Below are positions 54,990-64,000 of a stretch of 64,000 nt of DNA, in pieces. Under the pieces are notes generated by a model, which ran no database searches, was not told the origin of the DNA, and saw only the letters and a list, made by a program, of their open reading frames with translations. Source of the stretch: Scolanthus callimorphus (Eukaryota; Cnidaria; Anthozoa; Actiniaria; Edwardsiidae); NCBI GenBank assembly GCA_033964015.1, contig CM066914.1, positions 8,485,831-8,549,830 of the forward strand, written 5' to 3'. Numbering within the stretch: position 1 is the first letter of the stretch; each line of letters opens with the position of its first letter. Both the position numbers and the translations under genes were made by a program.

Positions 54990-56987
54990 TCATTTTTCAA
55001 CGTTCATGATCAAATCATTTATATCCTGCAAGTTACTGTAGCGAGAATGCCTAGCTAACTGTGATGTCTTCCATGGGTATCCAGTAGTCGAACCTATGGA
55101 CGCACTTGTTTTGGGGAGACTTCGAGACCGAATAAAGGTACCCTCATCGTCCACCGCCAAGCCGAACAATCCAGGCGCATCTTTATCTTTAGGGTACTCT
55201 CGTATGAACAGCCGATCACCCTCGTGTGAGAGCTGGTACGTACCAGTGACAGGGCCTCCGCCTTCTGGACGATCGGATGAATAGAACAGGTTACCCTTGC
55301 TATCCATGGCAACTCCTTTCAGTTGTAGCATGCGGATAACTCTGTCCTCCCTTGAATCCTTTTCTTTATAGACAGATCTCTGGGCCTTTTTCGTAGCCTT
55401 GTTCAATATTTTGTCGCTTCTTGTAACAGTTAGGCTCGAAGGAACCGCTCCAACACTATTTTCATCTTTATACTTTGGGCCATCCGATGTCGACTCGATT
55501 ATCCAGTTTTTTCCATCGTTTGAGCAGCCCAGATAGTTAATGAGAGGGTTTTTAGTATACAGCTGGAAACTACCACTCGGATACAAACGCCACACATAGC
55601 GGTCGCTCGAGTCAATTTCAGGGTTGGCTCCATCCGATTTCATTCCGTAATTTCCTATTGCGCCGCTTGAATCTGCGTATGCAAAACGTTCCCCGCAAAA
55701 TGCTACGTCCCGTATATTGTTCCGCCCCGATGGTGGTTTCACAAAATCGCTGAGAGTATCGTACTGTTGTATGGTTACTCCACTGGGGTGATCCTCAAGG
55801 TTTCCTTTTATTGTGAAGAAGAGTACTTTGCTTTGCCCTCCGAGCTCATTGGTCGGGCGTCCAGCTTGAACCCCGGGCTTCGTCAATTTGCTGTTAACAG
55901 CAATAGCCAAAACCTTGTATTCTGCATCAACGGCAATACCATACGGATAGCAATTCCCACCGCATTCAGATCCTGGCACTGACAGGGTTTTCAGGACGCT
56001 TAAACTTGTCCGATTGACAATAAGAATGTTCTTCCTTTCGGGCTGTGATACAAAGAGGTAGCCGCCAACATAAACCATGTGATCTGGGTCGCTGAATTGA
56101 CCGTTGCACACTTTCTTCACTTCAAGTGCAGGATAAAGAGAAAGTGCTGACATTCGAAGGATGTAGTCTTGCTGGGGTTTGCGTCTATCAGTTGCTGTTG
56201 TTGAGCCTGTTGCTTGCTGCTTGACTGATTCGCACATCTTTGTGTAGTTGGCACTTCTTGGGTTAGGCCATGTGGTACAAACCTTGGAAATGGCTATGTT
56301 ATAAGATTCACCAGTATACTTCATCGACGACGCAAGAATTACCAATATATATCCATTCGTTTGAAGTTTGAAAACCTGTTTGATAAACTTCAACGTCAAT
56401 TTGGCAGCTTCTTGCTTGTTGTTCTGTTTGCGGCTGTACTTGTAATAATAATCGATGAAACCTTTTTGTGTGATCAATTCGGGGATGTGATATAAAGCAT
56501 TCAGGACATACTGATCGTTGCAGGCCCCGCCGAGAACATGGGAGATAAACCTTTGCTTATAATGTTTGCAAATGTCAGTTGATTTCTTCTTCTTTACTTT
56601 TTCTTCCTTCAAACAATTAATCACCTCTCCCATATACTCTTTCCAGACGTATTCGATGTGGCTCAAATACCACTTCTGCTGTGTTTCCTTCCAAATGTTA
56701 TCTACGATCTCTCTGATCCCTTCGACTTCCCTCTTGATGTTGGCCAATTGTTTTCCCAACTCATCAAGCTTTCTAGTTAACTCAGCATCGCCGCCACCGC
56801 ATAACTCTGAGTCTGCTGTGCAAAGGACTCCTTGAACGAAGGATGCTATGCCCGCGACATTGGCAAGCACGTCCAAAGATAGTATCCCTCCTCTCTTTTT
56901 ACCTACTTCTGTCTCGCTGCGTGCATGGCAACAGTTTGACATCAAAGCCAGTAGCACCAAGGAAACGATGATCTTGTTTTGCGCCAT
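54990..56987 (-). CDS. Secreted protein with helical N-terminus and beta-propeller-like C-terminus (665 aa)
   Basis: Single uninterrupted frame. Residues 1-22 form a clear signal peptide (IIVSLVLLALMSNCCHA), so the protein is probably secreted. Residues 35-265 are predicted helical, with a hydrophobic stretch (LDVLANVAGIASFVQGVL), a coiled-coil-like segment at 68-100 (LTRKLDELGKQLANIKREVE) and several cysteines (56, 63, 125, 140, 156, 237, 252). From about 285 to 625 there are propeller-type repeats: DHMVYVGGYLFVSQP, YPYGIAVDAEYKVLAIAV, IRDVAFCGERFAYADS, LKGVAMDSKGNLFYSSD and LFGLAVDDEGTF. This resembles NHL/SMP-30-type six-bladed propellers. I do not recognise the family by name, and no catalytic residues can be assigned. 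The gene is intronless in the coding part, unlike its neighbours, and lies tail-to-tail with beta-spectrin. A 5' UTR intron is possible. Confidence 0.85.
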   Translation of the reverse strand: MAQNKIIVSLVLLALMSNCCHARSETEVGKKRGGILSLDVLANVAGIASFVQGVLCTADSELCGGGDAELTRKLDELGKQLANIKREVEGIREIVDNIWKETQQKWYLSHIEYVWKEYMGEVINCLKEEKVKKKKSTDICKHYKQRFISHVLGGACNDQYVLNALYHIPELITQKGFIDYYYKYSRKQNNKQEAAKLTLKFIKQVFKLQTNGYILVILASSMKYTGESYNIAISKVCTTWPNPRSANYTKMCESVKQQATGSTTATDRRKPQQDYILRMSALSLYPALEVKKVCNGQFSDPDHMVYVGGYLFVSQPERKNILIVNRTSLSVLKTLSVPGSECGGNCYPYGIAVDAEYKVLAIAVNSKLTKPGVQAGRPTNELGGQSKVLFFTIKGNLEDHPSGVTIQQYDTLSDFVKPPSGRNNIRDVAFCGERFAYADSSGAIGNYGMKSDGANPEIDSSDRYVWRLYPSGSFQLYTKNPLINYLGCSNDGKNWIIESTSDGPKYKDENSVGAVPSSLTVTRSDKILNKATKKAQRSVYKEKDSREDRVIRMLQLKGVAMDSKGNLFYSSDRPEGGGPVTGTYQLSHEGDRLFIREYPKDKDAPGLFGLAVDDEGTFIRSRSLPKTSASIGSTTGYPWKTSQLARHSRYSNLQDINDLIMNVEK

Positions 56988-58017
56988 TTAGCCAGCCAAC
57001 AGACCTGTAGTAGAAAGGATAACATGAACAATACCCAGGGAAGTTTCCGTGCCGTGTTCTCGAACCGTACCAATTTGGTTTATTTCAGTGGTAGGTCGTT
57101 TAGCCTACTGAAATAACCAAAATAGGACAAACTTGGTTCTAGAACACGGAAACTCACCCGACAAGGCAAGCACCTAGCTACCAAGTTCCAACGAAATGTG
57201 ACGTCATCCGGAAGACCTTGGAACAAAGACAGCACCCTGTGGGCAGTGTGGGGGGAGGGGGACTCCCATTTTTTTGGTCGGAGAATGATCGTCGGAAATT
57301 TTAAGTTTTACTCCTAAGGGACCGGTCATTCTTTATCGCCTGGGGCATGGGGCAGAATGAGTGGACATGTCGATATGCAAATGATATGCATATCGAATTA
57401 TCTCACGCTCTGTGCCCGCGAACTTCGATTCAATGCTCGTGAAATACAAGGAAACGCGTGAAAACAGCTCACTTCGATGGGTAAAGTAAACATTTCCTCA
57501 AAATCTAGTGTCTTACTAAAAATGTAACGGCGGATTTCGATAGCCGAAACGTTGATCTACAAATCTATATCTTCCGTTTAGCATTTGATGAAAAATTGGA
57601 CTGCGCAGTTGATTTCAAAGTTCGTGTATTTTTGAGCCCATTTTGTGTGAGATCGTAGTTTTAAAGTAGATTTGTGCAAAACTTTCAATAAACTTCGAAA
57701 AATGTAACGCCGGTAAAGGCTTCTTCTTTCTGTATATTCAGTTATAAGACCAAAGTTGGAACTTGGAAGTTTTACGTCGACTGCGCAAGTTAGTTTGTTT
57801 AGCAGTAATAAGCTCATTCCCTAATTGATATGCATCTCGACGGAAAATTAAGCTGCTTCGTATTCATATCGGATAGCTCGATTCATGGCCTTATTTACTC
57901 CCGTGGGAGAAACTAACTTCTTAAGCTCCGCCCTCGAGACTCTGAACGAAATAGGCGCCACCTATAAATTCCTAGGTAAGCTTCGTCGATTTACTGGCGG
58001 GTTTTTTAAGGATTCGT
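56988..58017. other. Upstream region of the secreted-protein gene
   Basis: Contains an inverted pair (57055-57085 cgtgccgttctcgaaccg-like and 57140-57160 tggttctagaacacgg) and the phrase gggaccggtcattctttatc, which recurs inverted at about 62258-62280. The promoter of the minus-strand gene should lie just right of 56987; no TATA box is evident. No gene seen. Confidence 0.5.
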
Positions 58018-59359
58018 TTTAACAGTCCGGTTCATTACCAGTTTTGGTAATATCAATTTTGCTCATTACGCATGCATAATAGGACAAAATGGCGGCTGTA
58101 GCTGATATTAGCGTACCCTTCATAAAATGTACCTTTTCTTCCTCTAGAACGTCCCTACCCATGAACCTTTGCCTGAAAGACATGACAAGGGCAACAGGAA
58201 CTCCATATTGCTTGCGAAACTAACGAAATCGGAGCGAAGTACGAAATATTTGAAGATTTACTGCTGCCTCTATCAAGTTTTTACACTAATTTTTGCCTGA
58301 TCGTATAGGGAAAAGGCCGAATTGAAGTAGGTTCCACCCATATTTACAAAAAATGCACCCATAGGCGTGAAAATATAGTAGTTTTGCTTCCTATATATAC
58401 AAGAATTACTTGGGTACCCGGCGATTTCGTGGGGTACTCGCGATGTGAAGTCAAAATCTCTTCGCCATCGGTAGATGTACTCGAAGCGAGTAGCAACGCC
58501 ACGTCAGAAGTCGAGCCGTTTATATGTGCTGGTCTCGTGAAGTCGATAATAACTACCAGAGGAAAAAGGCAAGGGGAAGAGCTCATCAAAGATCAGCAAG
58601 GAAACGAGTTTCTGCGTTCAGTTCCATCGTCTTTGGTTTTGATATGGACCCGAGAGCTCGCATTAGCGTATATAAGCTTAATTATCACCAGCCGACAAAT
58701 GACCCAAATTATAACAGGGTAAATACAAAACCCCATACAAATATGGCTACCCTTTTAAAGTTATAAGGCACTGACAACTAAACTCGAAGCGAAAGTCCGC
58801 GGTTTCAGCATCGTTAAACAAAATCAACTGGTACACAAACAAAGCCTAAAGCCATATAACCGTCCGGGCACTCCAGTTTGGCAGGGATATTCGACTGCGC
58901 CATGCAGTGACCAACGGCCAAGCCTTGAAACAACGGATACTGAATAGCCAGGAGTTTTCTGTTCACCTAGTCTTCTGTTTTCCATTGCAGATGAGGCTAA
59001 TTTCCTCGATAGGACGACACATAAAGCCGTGAAGGGCGAAGTGAAAGCAACCCCGGGGCGATGCCAAAACCCGCTCGAATGATAACAGCCGAGACCGTTT
59101 AATTGGTTTCAAGGGTCTGTTCTTGCCTTACAAACTAAAATACATTACTTCTCTGTCAAAATACTAAGGCCGGGTAACGAGGATGATTTTCCGTGAGTCC
59201 TGTTCGATTTTATAGCCGTCGTTTAATTAAGCGCTGCCAGTTTTGTTTTGAAAGTACATGGAACTACAGTGGGGGGAGGGGGAGAGTTCTGTGATCTGAT
59301 TGGCCGAGCGGTTTGTTTACAACATATTACCAAAACTGGTAATGAACCGGACTGTTTAA
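58018..59359. mobile_element. 1.34-kb inverted-repeat element with TTAA flanks
   Basis: Left end CAGTCCGGTTCATTACCAGT, then TTTGGTAAT; right end ATTACCAAAACTGG, then TAATGAACCGGACTG: near-perfect reverse complements about 30 bp long. Flanking TTAA/TTTAA occurs at 58018-58022 and 59355-59359. No transposase is seen; short open frames inside (for example 58384-58722) match nothing I know. Probably a non-autonomous DNA transposon. Confidence 0.8.
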
Positions 59360-61300
59360 AGATACCGCAAAATGAGTTATTCACTAAACTTAGGAAAGGG
59401 TAGATCATGGTAGATCATGGTTATAATGAAACTGCCGGATCATTTGTTATGAAGTTCGCAGTAATACAAGTCTTTCGCCATTTCCAGTTCTTATGAGGCG
59501 CATCAACAAAAGTTAGAGAAAATCGAAAAACACGAGCGAAGCAAGCTTTAATTTGATACAAAACACTTAGTATTAAATAGTGGCAGTGAGAGTTTGCGAC
59601 GCGGAAAAAAGAAATGGCGGTAAAGCCGCTTAAAACATTCGCTGTTTTTAAAATCGCATCAGTAGAACGTGCACATTAGAAATCGAGTTAAACAAGCAAT
59701 TTGATATAAAATACTTGGTGGTAGGGAATGTTTACGCCACGTAAAGCCTGCTACAAAATAGCGGTAAGGATGTTCAATGGCCTCAACAAGTTTCGCTGTT
59801 TCTAAGCCACATTTGGAAAAAAATCTGAACTCCTGAGAAGAACTGGTAAATTATACATCTGAAAGTGATAAGCTTTTTAATTTTGTAGGAGAAAATGTGC
59901 TAGGGATAGAATCCACTGCCTGAGACGAGAGATTTGAGAGCCTGAGGTGTGAGATTTAGCGGTTCTAGAAGAGACAATGCACCCTTTTGTTCTCCGCGCT
60001 CTCGTTTTCCAGTCTTTTGTTTCTCAATTTCTTTGAGTTCTTAATTAATGCAAGCACGACACAGTCATAAGAGAAATATCTTTAGTATGCGACCATCGTT
60101 CGTGTTAGCTACGACTATAAAGGATTTGAGGTGAATTTAAGCAATGGCGTCGCGTTCAAGTATGTAACAGACGATAGACTGCAAGAGTTCTTCAGGTAAG
60201 AAACGACACTAAATTAATCGCGCAAACAAGCAGACTCTTTGCAAACGTATGAACTATTGTTGATCACACCAATTTACGCAGTTTTACATGTTTTACCCAG
60301 TCTAGTGCGCTTTTGAAAATAACGACAGTTTTAAGCGTCTTTGCCGGCATTTTGTTCTTCGAACTCATAACGCATGTGTATTTGAACTAAACATACTCCA
60401 GGACTTGCTTTACTGTATCTGCGGCGTTCATTCGCGCTAGCACATAGTATTTAACACTGAATCTTGTTCTTCGCGGTTTTTAGTGTTTTACCATGTTTAT
60501 AGATGCGCTTTAAAACTTTTCAGTAGCCAAAAGCGAAGTTTGCATAACTTGGATTTCTCTCTAACCGGTCAAATGGCAAGTAAGAAAAACCTCCGATCCT
60601 GTCAATCATTTTTCTTGATTGACACTTTCTCGAACAGATCTAGATTTTCGGAGGTTTTTCGGAGTAAAACCGAGTCTTATCCGAGGTTACGATTCATTGA
60701 CTGCCCCCAGGGAGCCATCAAACCGGCGGCCAATCAGATGCCTTTTAGGTAGAACATGAATTTTTTAAAATCAGTTAGAGTTAATGAGGCGGTCAGATGT
60801 CCCTGATTGTATAATACAATGCAGTGATCCTCCCTCTATAAGTACAGTGATTAACGTGATCCCCCCTCAGAGCAGTTAAACGTTTTCGTGATCCCCCCCA
60901 TTTCACCTAGTAGAAGACAATTTACAGATAGGGGGATCGCATATTTCTTTCGTTGCGCGCCTCAGGGTAGATGAACATTCCGTTTTTTATGTATAGTAAA
61001 CAAATCCATTATTCATGCGCGCAATTGCGCGCCGAAATGACCAATTTCTAGCTTATTTTGAAGCAAAATACTGGATTTTTTTCTTTTATATAGCAATTTC
61101 AAGTTCCCTTGATTACAAAATATCTCAACTAGGCTAAAACTGGTCATTTCGACATTTGATTGGGTATCCATTCCTGTGGTACAGTATTGGGTAGTCTAAT
61201 CTAACGCCTTATATAGAATATCTGTCTGTCCAGAACAAAATGGCGGACGCTTCGTCGAGTGGCGAATAAATCGAAGATAATCCCATAGAAACTGCCATAA
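59360..61300. other. Intergenic, no supported gene
   Basis: Contains a small inverted repeat about 60585-60665 (aaaaacctccgatc and tttcggaggtttttc) and a block of gtgatcccccc-type motifs at 60825-60945. The open frame at 60483-60752 has no recognisable motif and I do not call it. Confidence 0.5.
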
Positions 61301-61561
61301 GATACGGCTCGGTGGCGCAGTGTGTTTGTGCACGGCACACTGTGCGTACGGTCCTGAGTTTGAACCCCGGATCGACCAACCGTATCGACTTTTCTCTGTT
61401 CCGAGTAGCTTGCTTATAGCTTTGAATTCCTTTCACCTGGAGCTCTGATAGAGAAAGGGGGTAAAAGCTGTGCGCCGTGGACCTCAGGTTTGTCAGTCTC
61501 ATTGGAGTACTGTTACGAGTTATCCACGTAAAATATGGCCTTTTACTTTACTTTACTTTAA
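61301..61561 (+). mobile_element. tRNA-derived SINE
   Basis: The head (61301-61386) resembles a tRNA: GATACGG pairs with CCGTATC at 61380-61386 like an acceptor stem, ggtggcgcagtg resembles an RNA polymerase III A box, and agtttgaacccc resembles a B box. A body of about 150 bp follows, ending in a (CTTTA)n tail at about 61543-61560. The simple-repeat tail suggests mobilisation by a LINE. Confidence 0.75.
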
Positions 61562-62149
61562 GTAGAGGCGCTTCATTATCAGAACCGGCAAAAGCGTTCA
61601 TTTCCCGAAAGCGAAAGATTATAGTCAATGATGGGAAATATAATTAAAGTATTATTCGTTATTTGTGCAATTATTGACTTGTATTCAATGGAAACTTGCC
61701 TTTTAGTTGCAAAACATCTTTTAGTTGCAAAGCATCTTGCCTTTTAGTTGCAAAGCATCTTTTCTTTCAAATAATTAAAAATGTTCGGTAGCACTTTTTT
61801 GATTTTTGGAGCAACTTTTGAGCACTATTTTGATTTTGGAGCACTTTTTCAGCATCTTTTGGGCATTTTTGGGAGCACTATTTTAGCTTTTTGGGAGCAC
61901 AACCTGGAAAGGCCTAATAGTGACTGCCCGCCTATCACTGCAGGCCAATTTTTGGTAGAGTTTGTTTTTCTCACCAAGATACACCTGTTCTTGTGAACGG
62001 TGCGAGTAGTTTCTTCGTTGCGTGAGTTGCCAAAGACTACATTAAATGATATTTTTATGCGCGAAATTTTATGCATTGAGCGAAGTGAAGTATACAAAAA
62101 TACAAATGATTGTTGCTGGAATAACTACTTAGAACATTTCTTGTGATCC

Positions 62150-62270
62150 CCCCTTTCGGGGCTTCAGTTTTGAGAGATCCCCCCTTTCGCTCGCCCCAAA
62201 ATGAAGTGACCCCCCCCCCCCCCCCCCCCAAAGTCCCCTCCCCCCCCCCCCATGCGATAAATAATGACCG
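62150..62270. repeat. Poly-C low-complexity block
   Basis: gatccccccctttcg-type repeats, then C runs of about 20 and 13 (62212-62250). Related gtgatcccccc motifs occur at 60825-60945. Open frames on the minus strand here are Gly-rich artefacts. Confidence 0.85.
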
Positions 62271-63128
62271 GTCCCTAAAAGATACCAAAGCGTGGCTCGA
62301 ATAACTTTATGTGCCAAGTAGGCGCGAATGAGACAGGTACAGGTCAAAGATACTTAAGAAATTTCCGTTGAATTGTGTAAAATGCCTACTAATAATTATG
62401 GAAATACTGTTCTCGTGGAATAATCTCTCGTTCTTACACAGTTTTATAAGAAGCACCATCACGAGACAAGACAATTTGGACATGTATTTCGGCCCCAAAA
62501 GATAACAATCTCCCCCAAATTTTATCGATCAAGATCACAGTTAAAAGAGACCAAACCCCGTGATTTTAACCCCTTAAAGATACGACGATCATTCCAGACA
62601 TGGAGCCTCACTACTACATATCTATGAGCATCTATTCCCCTGCTTCCGTGAAAATTCATCGAAAACACCCGAGAAGCTCCTGCCCGAAACCTTCGTAGTT
62701 AGTTACACACGTGGTTCTTCCAAAAGCTTTCGATTGTTTTTCACTCGGGGTTTTCGGGTGCGCGAGAAATTTGGGCAAACCTAACACAATTCTTTGAGAA
62801 AAATGTTTTTCGGCCCGAGAAATCAACTCGGGTTTTCGAGAAACGTGACCGGGATTCCATTATACTCGGCTTTGGGTGAGATGAGCAAATCATTTTTCTA
62901 GTGTCAAAAAATCCACCTGCCCGCTTCTTTTGATATCTGATTTTAGCTCACCATGACGCCCATATATAATATTTTTTAAATCTCAATTTTAGGAAGAATG
63001 CCGCGAAAGCCATATTAACATCAATCAAGAGTGGACCACTCTTGCATCAATAGATCAAGACGTATTTTTGCATTGCTTTCTTAGTTACAAATGGGCATAA
63101 AGGAATTAAAGGTCCGTACATTGAACTA
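62271..63128. other. Intergenic, no supported gene
   Basis: Contains a degenerate repeat at about 62690-62860 (cccgaaaccttcgtagttag, ttcggcccgagaa) related to 49885-49975. Nothing else recognised. Confidence 0.45.
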
Positions 63129-63415
63129 CTTACCACTGTATGCATTGCTACGCGACCTCAAAATTCACTTTTGCGATTGGCGATTCTCAGCAAAGGAATT
63201 GCAATGTCAATTTTTTTGCGCCAGAAAGCTAATAATTCTAGGGCAGAAAGTCACACGATAGCTTACAATATATTTTAGTTGATTTTGCAATCAATGTCGA
63301 CCCACTGATGTAGCCGAATCCAACGTTTTGGTTTTGATTGACGGCTAAGAATCGCCAATCGCCCATCGCAACAGTGAATTTTCAGGTCGCGTAGCAATGC
63401 ATACAGTGGTAAGCT
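63129..63415. mobile_element. Fold-back MITE
   Basis: Left arm (cttaccactgtatgcattgc, tacgcgacctcaaaattcac, ttttgcgattggcgattctc) and right arm (agaatcgccaatcgcccatc, gtgaattttcaggtcgcgta, gcaatgcatacagtggtaag) are inverted. The interior has no coding capacity. Confidence 0.88.
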
Positions 63416-64000
63416 ACTCTCAACCAAAATTTGTACTCGATGGTTTGCTACTTTGTCGCTGCTTTGTTTTTGCTTTGTGTTTTATTAATAAGAAAAATTG
63501 ATAATGTCGCTTCATAGAAAAACAAATGAAAAAGAGCAAACATTTACTAATTCCTTTGAACTCTCACAAGGAAAACTCCCCATCTCAAGAAGGACTAGAA
63601 AAGCTTACATAACAATAACGTCAGCACCAACAGGGACGGCACCAAATCATGTTTCCATTATATGCTTACATTTTGAATTAAAATGTTCTAATTATTTATC
63701 TAGAATAAATCAGAGAATAAAAATCTAGAATAAAAAAGAGGCAGTACCTTTGAACAGATATGCCGAAATGTGAATGGCTTTCGTTGATGCTGATTTACAG
63801 ACACTATACGACTATAAACAATTTTCATACAAACCTGGCAAGTACGAATATCAAAGGTACCCAATCTCCAGTTTCCTGACGTTTTCGACACTAGTAGTCG
63901 AGTTTTTCTTCTAGATCAAAATGATTGCTACTCTAGCGAGGTAATGACTTAGTCAGGAGTACTCTATAATTCATTGATATTTAAGCGAATGGGAACGTGC
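63416..64000. other. Right end of window, no supported gene
   Basis: AT-rich. The frames at 63498-63728 and 63700-63891 have no recognisable motif. Nothing else seen. Confidence 0.45.

Noticed and set aside
54990..56987. Assignment of the secreted protein as a cnidarian pore-forming toxin
   Set aside because: A signal peptide and helical N-terminal half are not enough, and the C-terminal half looks like a propeller. I see no specific toxin motif.
58384..58722. 112-codon open frame inside the TTAA-flanked element, considered as a transposase relic
   Set aside because: No catalytic D-D-D/E pattern or zinc knuckle and too short.
60483..60752. 89-codon open frame with a possible splice donor at its end
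   Set aside because: No motif, no partner exons and no similarity that I recognise; it overlaps a small inverted repeat.
62129..62288. Gly-rich minus-strand open frames
   Set aside because: They are translations of poly-C tracts.

Overview
The window looks like nuclear DNA from an early-branching metazoan, most likely an anthozoan cnidarian (coral or sea anemone); the species cannot be read from the sequence. The basis is intron-rich animal genes with GT-AG introns, a near full-length conventional beta-spectrin, an invertebrate-type ARM-TIR-SAM protein, many small palindromic DNA transposons (MITEs), CR1/L2-type LINE remnants and a tRNA-derived SINE. There are no bacterial-type operons.

Layout: (1) 1-1966 is a graveyard of LINE pieces and fold-back repeats. 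(2) 1967-11417, + strand, is a 12-exon gene that I joined by hand into one 717-codon frame. It has an N-terminal Met-Gly-Cys lipidation signal, a linker, armadillo-like helices, a TIR domain and a C-terminal SAM domain. (3) 11418-14710 is intergenic and starts with a MITE directly at the stop codon. (4) 14711-53276, + strand, is a conventional beta-spectrin. I resolved 53 exons that keep one frame and give 2360 residues: two CH domains, about 17 spectrin repeats, a charged ER/K helix and a C-terminal PH domain. Its introns hold an antisense LINE with a long intact reverse-transcriptase frame and dozens of MITEs and minisatellites, several of them within 10-20 bases of splice sites. (5) 54990-56987, - strand, tail-to-tail with spectrin, is an apparently intronless gene for a secreted 665-residue protein with a helical N-terminal half and a beta-propeller-like C-terminal half. 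(6) 57000-64000 has no convincing gene; it holds a 1.3-kb TTAA-flanked inverted-repeat element, a SINE, poly-C tracts and a fold-back MITE.

The three genes do not form a pathway. The ARM-TIR-SAM protein is probably a membrane-tethered innate-immunity or NAD-cleaving signalling factor. Beta-spectrin builds the membrane skeleton. The third protein is secreted and of unknown function. The most unusual points are the ARM-TIR-SAM architecture (different from SARM1), MITEs that supply sequence at splice sites, two nested hAT-like MITEs with perfect 8-bp target duplications (one expanded into nine 50-bp units), and hammerhead-ribozyme-like cores inside palindromic repeats.
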